Below are positions 36,155 through 45,878 of a DNA stretch of 64,000 nt, in pieces. How positions within the stretch are numbered: position 1 is the stretch's first letter; each line of letters begins with the position of its first letter. The position numbers and the translations under genes are program-made. Source of the stretch: Gnetum montanum (taxonomy: Eukaryota > Streptophyta > Gnetopsida > Gnetales > Gnetaceae); NCBI GenBank assembly GCA_015680685.1, contig MNCI01003410.1, positions 6,300 to 70,299 on the forward strand, read 5' to 3'. The notes under the pieces were generated by a model. That model saw only the letters and a program-made list of their open reading frames with translations, was not told the origin of the DNA and did not search any database.

Positions 36155-37877
36155 TTGTTGAACCCAAAAAATTTGTTTAATTTTAATAAGTATTTTTGTC
36201 AAACTTATGCATTTGAATTAATTTCATTCTATATTTCATATAGTTAATTGTTTATTTAACGATTATTTTATTTGTTTATGTAAATTGTAAATATTAGTTT
36301 ATTATTATTTTATGATGAGTTAATTAGTGTGGTTTAGTTTATTTTAATTTTAGTATAACTAGTACAATGTATTATTATATATTAATGAGATTATAATTAC
36401 ATGTATATATTATATATTCATAAATATAACTTTATATATATATATATATAATGTAATTATATATTATTATAGGTGAATATGATATATTCTTAAATATTAT
36501 ATATATCTTACCTATATATATACGTTATATATAAACTATATATTCCTTACACATAAATATTATATAATAAGATTATATATACCTCATATAAATTATATTA
36601 TATTATATATATATTTTTTACATAAACTATATTATAAAATAGTGTATATATATATATAAGGTGACAAGGAAGGTGGTTCTTTGCGACTGCAGTGGTAATC
36701 CGAGAATCGAGAGAAACACAAGTTGTTGCTACCAAATTTGAACCTGCCACCATCACCGTCATCGTCGTTGGACAACAATGACAACGATGACGTTCCTGGA
36801 ATTTTTCTGGTTGTGAGCTTTCTAAGTTATCTTCTTCATTTTTGCAACGTCTCTCCCACTGTTTCTGGAAAGTTCATGATAACAAGAATGCGAGATTTGG
36901 CACCTACACAAAAAATAATGGATTGGTATCAAATTCTTTTGTATCCATTTATTATTAAAATATTTATTTTTAAACATTGGTACAGGTAATGACATGGTGG
37001 AGATTGTTGAGGATAAGGCACCAGCGAAGGCTGTGGTAGAGAGTTTCGCAGATAATAAGGGAATCAGGCAAAGCATATGCCAACTAATGCTATTATGTGT
37101 GCTTTTCTATAGGATTCTTCATTAGCTCAAATCAAACCTTCTTTTTGGATGAATGTGTGAAGCATCACATATGTCTCTTTTGCTGCTTACTTGAGAATCC
37201 ATATTAATTTAAAACATTAGAAAGCCAAGATTAGCAGTAGTACCAATTTTAACGGATCGGTATTGGGTTTTGCAATATCCATATATTATTATAATATTTA
37301 TTTTTAAACCTTCTTGCATTATAAATAAGGAATTCATCAGGCACCAAAAAAAAGAGAGAAAAATCAATTATGCATACACATCAAAAGAAAATTCATTTCT
37401 TTTGAGAAAACAAGAAAGGAGGAGTTGATACCAGTAAATTCCATATCACATTAGAATTAATTATTCTTGAGATTTTTGTTGAAGATTTGTTGAGCCTTGT
37501 GGCAATTCTTGTAATTCATAATCAAAATTACTGCATTGTGGAGACAGCAAGGCAGAATTACAATTTAGGCAAGTCTCCTTTGTGTTCTTTAATTACTATT
37601 TATAATTTCAATTTGATTTAATTATAAATATTTATTCTTGAACTTATGATTAGAAGTTAGGATAAAGGTTTATAATTTTACTTATGAGTGACAGGCATAA
37701 GTATGGAATTTAATTGGATTCAATTTTAACTATTTATTGTCTTGATGATTTCTTTAACTTTTTAACCGTTCCTCCATGGGATACAACTTGTGGGTCAATC
37801 ATAGATGAGGTAACAATCTATAGAACAAAAAAAAAAGATTTTAAAGGTATCCAACACCAAATTTTTCTTGGCTCGCC
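36155..37877. mobile_element. AT-rich 1.7 kb insertion in B2 gag, type unknown
   Basis: B1 gag is continuous at this point, while B2 has about 1.72 kb between GATGGCTTCC and ACTCCCCC. The insert opens TTGTTGAACCC and closes ATCCAACACC...CTCGCC. A TG...CA pair with short inverted ends (TGTTGAAC at 36156, TATCCAACA ending 37856) suggests an LTR-type unit of about 1.7 kb plus 21 bp. Imperfect inverted ends (GAACCCAAAAAATTTG and GAGCCAAGAAAAATTTG) would also fit a TIR element. No clean target duplication is visible. Inside are a TA-rich tract (36420-36660), two copies of a ~55-bp segment (36918 and 37255), and a mixed-composition block (36665-37110) that may be a captured gene fragment. Confidence 0.6.
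36420..36662. repeat. TA-rich low-complexity tract
   Basis: Runs of (TA)n and ATATATT variants, including a (TA)9-10 stretch near 36436 and another near 36643. Part of the 1.7 kb insertion. Confidence 0.85.
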
Positions 37878-38650
37878 ACTCCCCCATGACTATGGGTTTT
37901 GCCACAACAATTGATAGTAGTTTTGAGGCTGATAAGAAGTTCCACTAGGATGGTACCATTGGTTGTAGGACTATCAATAATTACCTTGTGAGAAAGGTAA
38001 TTTCCTAGGCATTTGCTTCTATACAAATTTGGGATTCAAAGAAAAAGATTAATACTCATCTAGATGTAACATGATTGGGCAATAGCCCTTTGGCTGGTCA
38101 TATAGGTAGATGTCAAATTCATCATCACCTTCTATGGTTGAGTTTATAGGCTCTTCTTCCATAGCTATTTTCCCTTTTTGTCGATAAGTGTTCCTAGATG
38201 TTTTTCTTAGTTCTTTTTCCTCTTCTTGTTTTAATCACTTGATTCTTATTGCATTACTCTCTCCTCTATGATTTTTACATAAGTTGTAACATTGTTGTTC
38301 ATTAACTCCCACATCTTATCTATCCTTGCTTCAAGCTCATTGATAAACTTTTGTATTGGCAAGGTTTATTATGAAATCGTCTCATCGAGAGCTACCTCTT
38401 TTTCCTTATCATAGATATGGATCTGATTCTTTTAAGGAGTTGGATTCTAGTTATAATCCTTTATATTCACTTATTTACCTAGCTCTCCTTCTTCTTTTGC
38501 CACCTACACGATTAACCTTTGTATTTGATGGGCTTTTAGTTTGGATAACTGACCTTGGGCATAAATCCCAAGGATCTCCCTTGTTTCATTATGGAGCCCA
38601 TCTATGATGTGAAAAATTTGCTCCTTTTAAGAGAAATAATGACCTAAACA
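37878..38650 (-). pseudogene. B2 gag, middle part
   Basis: Minus strand, between element D and the AT-rich insertion. It matches B1 gag 51870-52620, including the segments for ATCATAG(A/G)TGGGCT...AAACAAGGGAGA and the TTGATAGTCCTAC/TAACCAATGGTAC stretch. Many stops and frameshifts. Confidence 0.75.
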
Positions 38651-38655
38651 TCTAT
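38651..38655. repeat. Target-site duplication of element D (TCTAT)
   Basis: TCTAT here and at 47684-47688 flank element D exactly. Removing D and one copy restores the B-family gag sequence (ATAGATGT), as seen in B1 at about 51866. Confidence 0.93.
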
Positions 38656-40277
38656 TGTACTATCTGAAATCGTCGGTGAGAGGCTGGAATGCACGGACAC
38701 TGAGAGATCTAGGAATGAAATAGTAAGACCCTGCCTTCACCTGAGGGCAAGCTAGACATCAATGGAGGTAGAGTGCCTTGAATGGTCTGCATGTGGATCA
38801 AATGAGGACTTCCCCAAATGTATGCAATTGTGATGCATTGGGTTACACGTAAACAAATGCAAAACTGAACGTAAACGAACGGAAATAATTGTAAACTGTT
38901 TAAATAATAGATAATGAAAACAAGAAAAAATATGAACAGGAATGATAATGTAAACTGGAAAAATCTGGGCAACAATGCAAACTATTTGTATTGATAAACA
39001 ATTAGAATGTGCACCAGTCAGAACGTAGTTTTGGAGTGGTCGCAAGATGGACGTTTAGCCCCGATGGATGAGAACGGATGCTGGGAAGATGCAGGTTTTT
39101 GGTTGTAGGTGTACAATGTCCAAGTCTATATGAAGCCCAGTGTATGAGATTAATGCCTAGATTTCTTAAGTGTGTCCGATTTCAATTTTTCGAACCCTCA
39201 TCTAGTGGAAAAATAGGAGATTTATAGGATTTTAGGCACGAGATTTGGATCTGTGAGAAGATCAGTGGCTGCAGGGTGAGAAAAATTTGGATCAGGTGAC
39301 AGGTGTGTGTGCTGATCGGATGCACAAAATGTTACAATGTACAGCGTCAGCATGACCCAGATCTCTTATGCTAACGTGTGTAATCCACAGCGTAAGAGCT
39401 TGATACACTGAAAAATGAAAAATGTACAAAGAATGTTAAAGTACAAGAGTGGATCTAGATGTCTAGCCTCCGGATCTGCAGATCTATGCTATTTTTGCTC
39501 CGCTAAGGCCTCCAGTGTGTGTGGATCTGGCTTTGATGTGTGCATAGCCTATTTCGGCATTAGCGTCTGGCATCCAGCGTCCACCGTCCAGGGTGTCAGC
39601 ATGACCACCGTCCTAGGGTGTCAGTGTGACCATTGTCCCAGGGTGTCAACGTGGCTAACAATGAATGACCTAAAAAAAGTGCATTTTGAACCCGTTTTTG
39701 ACCTTTGAAACCTATTTTCAAAGTGAATCTGCATGCCATGGGTCATGAGGGTTCTGCTTGTCAAGTTTGAGCTCATTTGGAGGCTGTTTTGGCTCTATTT
39801 CAGTTGGTGACGCTGATCCTTACGCTGTTGGAAGCATGTCAGCGTGACTAACAGTGAATGACCTCAAAACAGTGCATTTTGAACCCATTTTGACCTGTGA
39901 GACCCGTTTTTAGAGTGGATCTGCATGCCATGGGTCATGAGGGTTCTTTGTGTCAGATTTAGGTTGATTTGGATGTCTTTTTGGTCCTATTTTGGTTGGT
40001 GACGCTGAGCCTTACGCTGAGCAACGTAAGAAAATGTAGCCAAATTATACTTAGCCAAAACTAAGCATTTACAGCCCAAAACTTTTGATTCTAAATGCTA
40101 GAAGTTGGTGCAGTCGCCTATGGGCCCTAGGGAGACCTTACCTATTGAATCATGAACCATCGGGGGCTGTTTCGGAGGGCTCCAAGTTTGGTCATGTTGT
40201 ACTCGTGCTTGGGCAGTTGCATGACTTAACTAGAATCTTGTCTAAAAGTGCTAGGCTAAAATTTTGTGGTGTTTTCG
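38656..40277 (-). repeat. 3' LTR of element D
   Basis: 1622 bp. It contains two copies of a 193-bp unit (starts near 39651 and 39844, unit phrase GTGACTAACAGTGAATGACC) against three in the other LTR. The last base is G where the other LTR has A. Many ACGCT/AGCGT pentamers occur throughout. Confidence 0.93.
39651..40040. repeat. 193-bp tandem repeat, two copies
   Basis: Each unit carries GCATTTTGAACCC, GGATCTGCATGCCATGGGTC, ATGAGGGTTCT and GTTGGTGACGCTGA. The second unit starts near 39844. The same unit occurs three times in the other LTR. Confidence 0.85.
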
Positions 40278-42180
40278 TTGGCCCCTCTTTGTTGATGCCT
40301 AGAAGAATCTACCCAAGAGGTGTCGACAAAGAAGTACAAAACATCACGAGCAACTGGGTATCAAGCATTGTTCTTTGACACTTGGCCAGATGTCATCGCA
40401 CCATGTTCAGAAGTACATGGGATTGGGAAATGAGGTTTTGAGATGTATAGGGAGAGGGTTTGTAATTGTGAGATCGAGGATTGATGAAGGGATGGTTTTA
40501 TTTAACTGTGGGAAGAGGAATGCTCTTGTGTGAACAGATCATGTTGGTCCTTGTCAATAGCTAGTATTTAGCAGACTTGGGATCAAGACATGGGAAGTGT
40601 GTCCTTTGGAGGAACGAGACTCTTGTATCATGTTTAAGAGAACCCGTTGTCAATAGCCAAAGCCATGCAATGAGGTGGTGCATTCTTTGGAGAAACAAGA
40701 TCCTTGGGAGTGTCAGAGGGAACCCATTGTCAATAGCCAAAGCCACGTGATGATGTGGTACGACATGATTACTTGAGACACGAGTATTTTCTTTCAAGAC
40801 AACTGCCTTCCCACTTGGGGCTTGTATGGGAAGAGCCAATGGCCTTGTGATAGATTTTTCTCTTTGAGTTTTTTTATTTTTGTTTTATTTATTTTTTCTT
40901 TTTTTTTGTTTTTTTTTTGTTTTTGAACAGAGCTCTCTTTCAATGTTATACTCGTGCTCGTGTGCTTGTATATGTTTCATGTGTTGTGCTGTGTGTTGCA
41001 ATTGCCTGGAAAGTTACAATGTGCAACCATGTATTCAGAGTTTTGGGATGACTGGGATGTATCTGGGAAATATAACTGAACAGGGTAGAGAGAACATGTT
41101 AGGGAATCAGGGATGTTTGGGGAATTGGGAATGTACTCGTGAGTGGTTTGATTAACCTAGTTACATGCATCAGGAACAATGTGGTACCTCGTTGCCTTAA
41201 TGAAGTGGATCCGTGTACGAACACTTCTGGGTGTGATCTTGCAAACACAACTCCAAGAAGACAAGAAAACCACGAGTGAATGAGTTAGCTTAACACTTTA
41301 AACATGGATGCAACCAATGTGATGGAGACATCACGTGCAACCATAGGCAAACAAAATTGAGCAGTAGCAATGTTGTCAGAGTCTATGTGATGAATTCATG
41401 CAGCAGGTTGATGAAGATATGTCGTTTGATTACAACAATAGATTAGTAGGGCAGTAAAGAAGTTTCCAGTTTATAGTCTTGACAGACTGTTGTGGATTAG
41501 TTTTACATCATAACCTATTGGACATTGTCAGTTTAGCGTCATAGCGGACAGTGCAATGCTAGTTTATAGTCATGGCAGACTATGGAGAGGCAAGTTAGTT
41601 TATAGTCTTAGCAGACTTTGTTAGATAAGAGTGTGGTAGGTTATTTTCATTCTAGACGATCTGTGGTATCAGTTTATTGGCGTGATGCCAAGACGATGTG
41701 TGGATGCATGCACGTATGTCTAGGTGATCCTACAAAAGAAGAAACTAGGGGACACAATGTGAAGTAGTAACTGCTGAAAATAAAACCTAAATGCCTAGGC
41801 AAAATAGAAAATAATGCAAAATTGGTAGTTTAGGGCCTTTCTGAGCCATGTGCTAGTTTAAGGCCTTTTTGGGCCGTATGAAAATGCGTAAGCTAGTACA
41901 ATGCAAACTAAGGTGACGTATGCACAACGAACAAAGGTAAAGAGTGGGTGGGGATCAGAAGTGTTTTTGGCCATGGGGGAGCCTTGATTGTGTGGTTGTG
42001 TCATAGCCAGATGTGGTCTAGAAGGCATGCTAGGTTTTGATTACTCTAGGAGGCTTTCGGTTTTTACCACTTGTTCGGGCATTTTAGCTCTAGGTGTTGC
42101 GTTTGTTGCCGTGGGTGTTCCATCAAGAGATTATTCTTTCAAGACTTGTGACATTTCTAAGTTTTGGATGGCTTGACAGG
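40278..42180 (-). other. Element D region between protease and 3' LTR, no genes seen
   Basis: 1.9 kb without recognisable pol domains. Holds a T-rich tract (40868-40925) and a repeated phrase AGTTTATAGTCTT.(G/A)CAGACT at about 41470, 41558 and 41608. Open frames at 40561-40839 (minus), 40880-41155 (plus) and 41988-42176 (plus) match nothing known. The polypurine tract should adjoin 40278; on the minus strand it reads AAAGAGGGGCCAAC. Confidence 0.65.
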
Positions 42181-42189
42181 GAATGTTAT

Positions 42190-42620
42190 TGCCATGGATG
42201 ATGACTTATCCACCTTCATATGGAAGGCAGATATCTTGATGTATCGGTGAGGAAACGGCTCGTTGTTGTGCTAGCCAAGGGCTGCTAAGAATCATGTTGA
42301 AACTCGGCATCTCTTCTATGACAGTGAACTCTGCCCTAGTGGGGAATTATTCACTTGCCACGAAGGCTAGGTTAATCATGCCCTTGACTGTGACATGTGA
42401 TCCGTTGAAGGATTTTAAACACGTGGTTTTCGTTGGCATGATCTCATCTGCCATGCCTAGTTTTTCGATGATAGAGTATAAAGCTACATTTGTTGCCGCA
42501 CCGTCATCAACGTGCACTCTGTGAATGGTACATTGCCTAACACATACGCTAATCGATAATGGAGCTATTGTGACCTCCCCTCATTTGGGGCTAACTTTAA
42601 CTACATCATCGTGGAAGGCT
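42190..42620 (-). pseudogene. Aspartic protease region of element D
   Basis: The minus strand reads HVDDGAATNVALYSIIEKLG with the candidate catalytic Asp at 42505-42503 (of Asp-Asp-Gly). Then come LKSFNGSHVTVKGMINLAF, FTVIEEMPSFNMILSSPWL and HQDICLPYEGG. This order (D-x-G, FNG, hydrophobic FxVxxxxxxYNxILxxPWL, H-Q-x-I-x-x-P) is that of Ty3/gypsy retropepsins. The usual D(S/T)G is DDG or, counting the first Asp, D-D-G with an acidic residue in the Ser/Thr place. Stops fall in a few positions, and the frame differs from gag. It would mature Gag. Confidence 0.75.
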
Positions 42621-43110
42621 AAGGTGTTTGAACCTAATCCTTGTGGTGTGTGTTGTGAAATCATTGCACGGATGGATTCCATGTTACAGGGATGTCCTTT
42701 GTAATAGGAATGGATGCTAACATTTTCGCTAAGGCTTCATGATGAGCTGATGATGTCATGACCAGGTCGTATAAGCTCATGGTTGTGTTCTTTTGTTTAA
42801 GCGTTTATTTTACCTGGGCTAGTGTAGCTACGAAGTCTGTGTTGTTGGTTGTTGTGTTGGCTTTGGCTTCCTTCGTGTGGTTTGAGGGATGGGCCTCTTA
42901 CGTAGAGGGCTTGGGCTTGGTTTGCTTGAGCTTAGGTGTAGGGGCCCCAACATTCAATTGTTGCTTGCTTGGTGTGGCTTTTGTTTCGGCTGTGGATTTT
43001 GTTCGTTGTTCGTTTGTCCTCTTCTGCTACCATTTGGTAGGCTTACCCGTGTTGTTGGCAATGTTGACTCTTGAGGGAGAAGAGGTTGAGACATTGCCTA
43101 TGGTTGGGTT

Positions 43111-45261
43111 CTAGGTAGGTGATGGGCCATCGCGTGGTGGAACCTTTATGACAAACGGTAGTTTGGGAGGAGTCCTTGATATTTGACTATCTTGTTGTGG
43201 CACCTTGATGACGAAAGGTTTCTTTGTGGTTGTGGTAGGTGCATCATGCCAGTTTAATGTCTTAGCAGATGAGTGCGGTGGTCCTTTGACCACAAAAGGT
43301 TTTGCAGGTGCTCGAGGTGGCACCTGGATGACAATGGGAGGCCTCTTGCTCATGGAGGCGGAGGGGATTGTTGCCTTGCTAAGAGGCACATGGATCACGA
43401 AAGGTTGCCGAATAGGTTTGGGCTTGCTTCCTATGCTAATGGAGTTTATGACATAGGAGGCATCATTTGTGCTAGGTTGACTCAGGGTGTTGATGTTGAG
43501 TTGGCCTTGTTCTATCATTGTCTGAAGATCATCCTGTAAGGCACGACAGTTGTCGGTATTGTGACTGGACATCTGGTGGTAGTGATAGAATTGATCTAAA
43601 TTGAAGTGCCATGGGACTGAGGGCTCATTTGGTGCTGCTAAGGTGGGGTTCCTTAGTAGCTCGCAGTACTTGTCATGTCTTCGGTGAGCATTCTCTGGTA
43701 GTTGTTTGTATTGGATTTGCCTGATTTTGAGGAGTTGCTCTAGTAGTTCAGAGGGTCGTGTGGGTAGTGACGTATACTTAGAGTGATCCTTGCGTTGAAA
43801 GTTGGGCCTTGGGGTGGTCCCTGTAGTTGTAGGTGGGTTGGTATTGGTGTTTGTTATTTTTGTGCTTGTTGCTACAGTTTTTGTTGTTGTTTTTTGTTTG
43901 GCAATGTGTTGGTTCTTGTAAGCCACATAGGCAGGATCATTGCTAGTTTGTGCAACTTGTTCAATGTTCTTGATTTGCATGAAGGCTTGGCTCAACATAT
44001 GATCGCTTAGGTAGTACAGTTTTGACTTAATGAATTCATTCACGGCTCCCTTCAGAATCGTAAGCAAATACGTTTCAGGGATGGGCTCATGAAGTTCGTT
44101 AAGAGTTGCACTCCATCGTTGAATGAACTTCTGCACAGGCTCTAGTGGTGCTTGTTTTACCTATATCAGAGTGTCTAGTGTGGCCTCAGGCTTGAGGTTG
44201 TATTTAAACCTGGTGACAAACTGATGTAACAAATCCTCCAAAGAGGATATCGAGTTACGTGGTAGGGCTTGGTACTAGTCTAAGGCACTATCTGTTAGGG
44301 ACATGGCGAACACGTGTAGGATTACGTGGGGCCAAACTTGAAGTAATAGGGTCTCTGATCAGAATGTTACCAAGTGAGCATTCGGGTCTCCCTTCCTATT
44401 GTACTTGGTTAACTGTGGGAGTGTGATTCCCTTGGGTAAAGCTAATGGTGACATTGAAGAGCTAATTGGATCATCTTGGTAGAAGTCCAGTACTTTAATT
44501 GCTTCGGTGTTGGAAATTTTGAGGTGCTTTACCTCGTCAGCTAACACTTGCATCCATTGTTTTACTTCTGCCCACTCTTGAGTGGTAGGCAAATTAGTTG
44601 GTTGGGGAGATTGTGTCGTCAGTTGCTGCTATGGAGCAACGTTCGGAGTTGGGATTGTAGGATGTGGCGTGTTGAAGTGAGTGGGTTGTTGAACAGTGGG
44701 TGTGGTTCCTTGTCTAGCCACTAACTATGGGGTGACACCCTGAATGTGTGAGGCTAATGTAACGAAAGTGGCCCCATGTGTTTGCACTAGCGGCATGTAC
44801 TGGGTGGACGTGGATGTGGGTAGTCCATGTCGGGACACCGGTGCTTGCGTGCTCGTTGACGCTTGGTGAGGGGTCGTCTGTCCCATGCGAGGGTGGAATG
44901 ATGGGTTCACGTAGGCATGGGGAGTGAGGGTGTAATACGAATCCTCATGTTCAAATTGTGCTGCGAAGTCATCTTCCTCGTCTTGGTTTTGGGGCTCCTT
45001 AGTGGGTAACTGTGAGTTTTGGCTCCTTGCCATAAGGAGCTGGGAGATGAGTCGGTGCTGGGGCTCAGAAAGGGGGATGATGTCATATACTGAGGGAGTG
45101 AATTCATTAACCCCCATGTATATGCACTCAAAGTTTCGTTTCGCTTCCTTCTCTATGTGGTCAATGGGAAGGTTGGCCTGAATCTTCACACAGATGTAGT
45201 TATACAATTCTTGTGTGAGGATTATGTGGGAATGTATGTTGAAGATCTGGGAAGACTCCAT
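43111..45261 (-). pseudogene. gag of element D (nearly continuous frame)
   Basis: One minus-strand frame from ATG 45261 (MESSQIFNIHSHI) to the stop at 43111, about 716 codons, interrupted by only about four stops (near 44725, 44359, 44275 and 44160). It has an acidic region with Pro/Thr-rich linkers, then the gag core (TKYNRKGDPNAHLVTF, WYQALP-like segment, EPVQKFIQRWSATLNELHEP) and a HNTDNCRALQDDLQTMIEQG motif typical of plant Ty3/gypsy gag. The C-terminal tail repeats (R/K)PFVI(K/H)VP about six times. It forms the particle shell. The start at 45261 is preferred because the frame upstream (to 45528) runs into the tandem-repeat leader. No CCHC zinc knuckle is seen. Confidence 0.88.
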
Positions 45262-45354
45262 GGTGATGTGTGAATGGGTAGCGTATGGACAAGGCAACGA
45301 GGCAACAAGTGTAGCGTGTGGTCCGAGTTGAGGATGCAGCGTGTGCAATGTGAT

Positions 45355-45445
45355 TGGACTATAGCGTGTGTAGCGTGACAAGTCTGCAGCATGACCAACT
45401 ACAGTGTGACTAACTACAACGTGACTAACTACAACGTACCAACAG
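45355..45445. repeat. Short tandem repeats in element D leader (15-bp type)
   Basis: Variants of GTGACTAACTACAAC in tandem (three to four copies) preceded by AGCGTGTAGCGTGAC-type repeats. Lies just upstream of gag on the minus strand. Confidence 0.7.
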
Positions 45446-45450
45446 GCAAC

Positions 45451-45650
45451 ATATGAACATTGAAAATTTGTATAAGTGTTCAGCATGTGAACACTGAAAA
45501 TTTGTCTAAGTATCCAACGTATGAACACTGAAAATTTGTCTAAGTGTCCAACGTGTGAACACTGAAAATTTATCTAAGTGTCTAGCGTGTGAACACTGAA
45601 AATTTGTCTAAGTGTCTGTGAACACTGAAAATTTATCTAGGTGTGAATTA
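45451..45650. repeat. 34-bp tandem array in element D leader
   Basis: Six units, with GAACACTGAAAATTTGTCTA starting near 45455, 45489, 45523, 45557, 45591 and 45620: period 34 bp five times, the last step 29. Units differ by one to three bases. Located between the primer site and gag, inside what would be the 5' untranslated RNA. Confidence 0.9.
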
Positions 45651-45699
45651 CGGTGAATTCGACTTTGAAACAGATGTGTTTTATGTGTTTTTGTTGAAA

Positions 45700-45785
45700 A
45701 AACACTGTAGCAGTACTGTAGTAGCATGAGCACTATAGCAGCGTCAGCATTATAGCAGTGTGAACACTATAGCAACGTGGTTTCA
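45700..45785. repeat. Degenerate short repeats beside element D primer site
   Basis: A run of CACTGTAGCAG / CACTATAGCAGCGT / CATTATAGCAGTGT variants of 14-17 bp. Together with the neighbouring arrays, nearly all of the leader is repetitive. Confidence 0.65.
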
Positions 45786-45854
45786 GCACTTGGTTTGGGC
45801 AGCGTTTGAACAGGTAAAGTGATTAGCATTTTGATCAAACAGAAAACAAGTTCG

Positions 45855-45878
45855 GCCCTCCTTCTAGCGTCATTTTAC
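45855..45878 (-). promoter_or_regulatory. Candidate primer binding site of element D
   Basis: On the minus strand the sequence after the 5' LTR is GTAAAA, then TGACGCTAGAAGGAGGGCC. The TGACGC start could be a decayed TGGCGC, the complement of a tRNA ending GCGCCA. I do not assign the tRNA. Confidence 0.45.

Noticed and set aside
40561-40839. Minus-strand frame in element D as remaining pol
   Set aside because: The translated sequence lacks any RT, RNase H or integrase motif and is internally repetitive.
42758-44010. Several plus-strand open frames over 42758-44010
   Set aside because: They lie antisense to the element D gag frame and show no domain; shadows of the minus-strand gag.
45451-45650. 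CRISPR-like array
   Set aside because: The 34-bp units are contiguous tandem repeats with no unique spacers, inside a plant retrotransposon leader.
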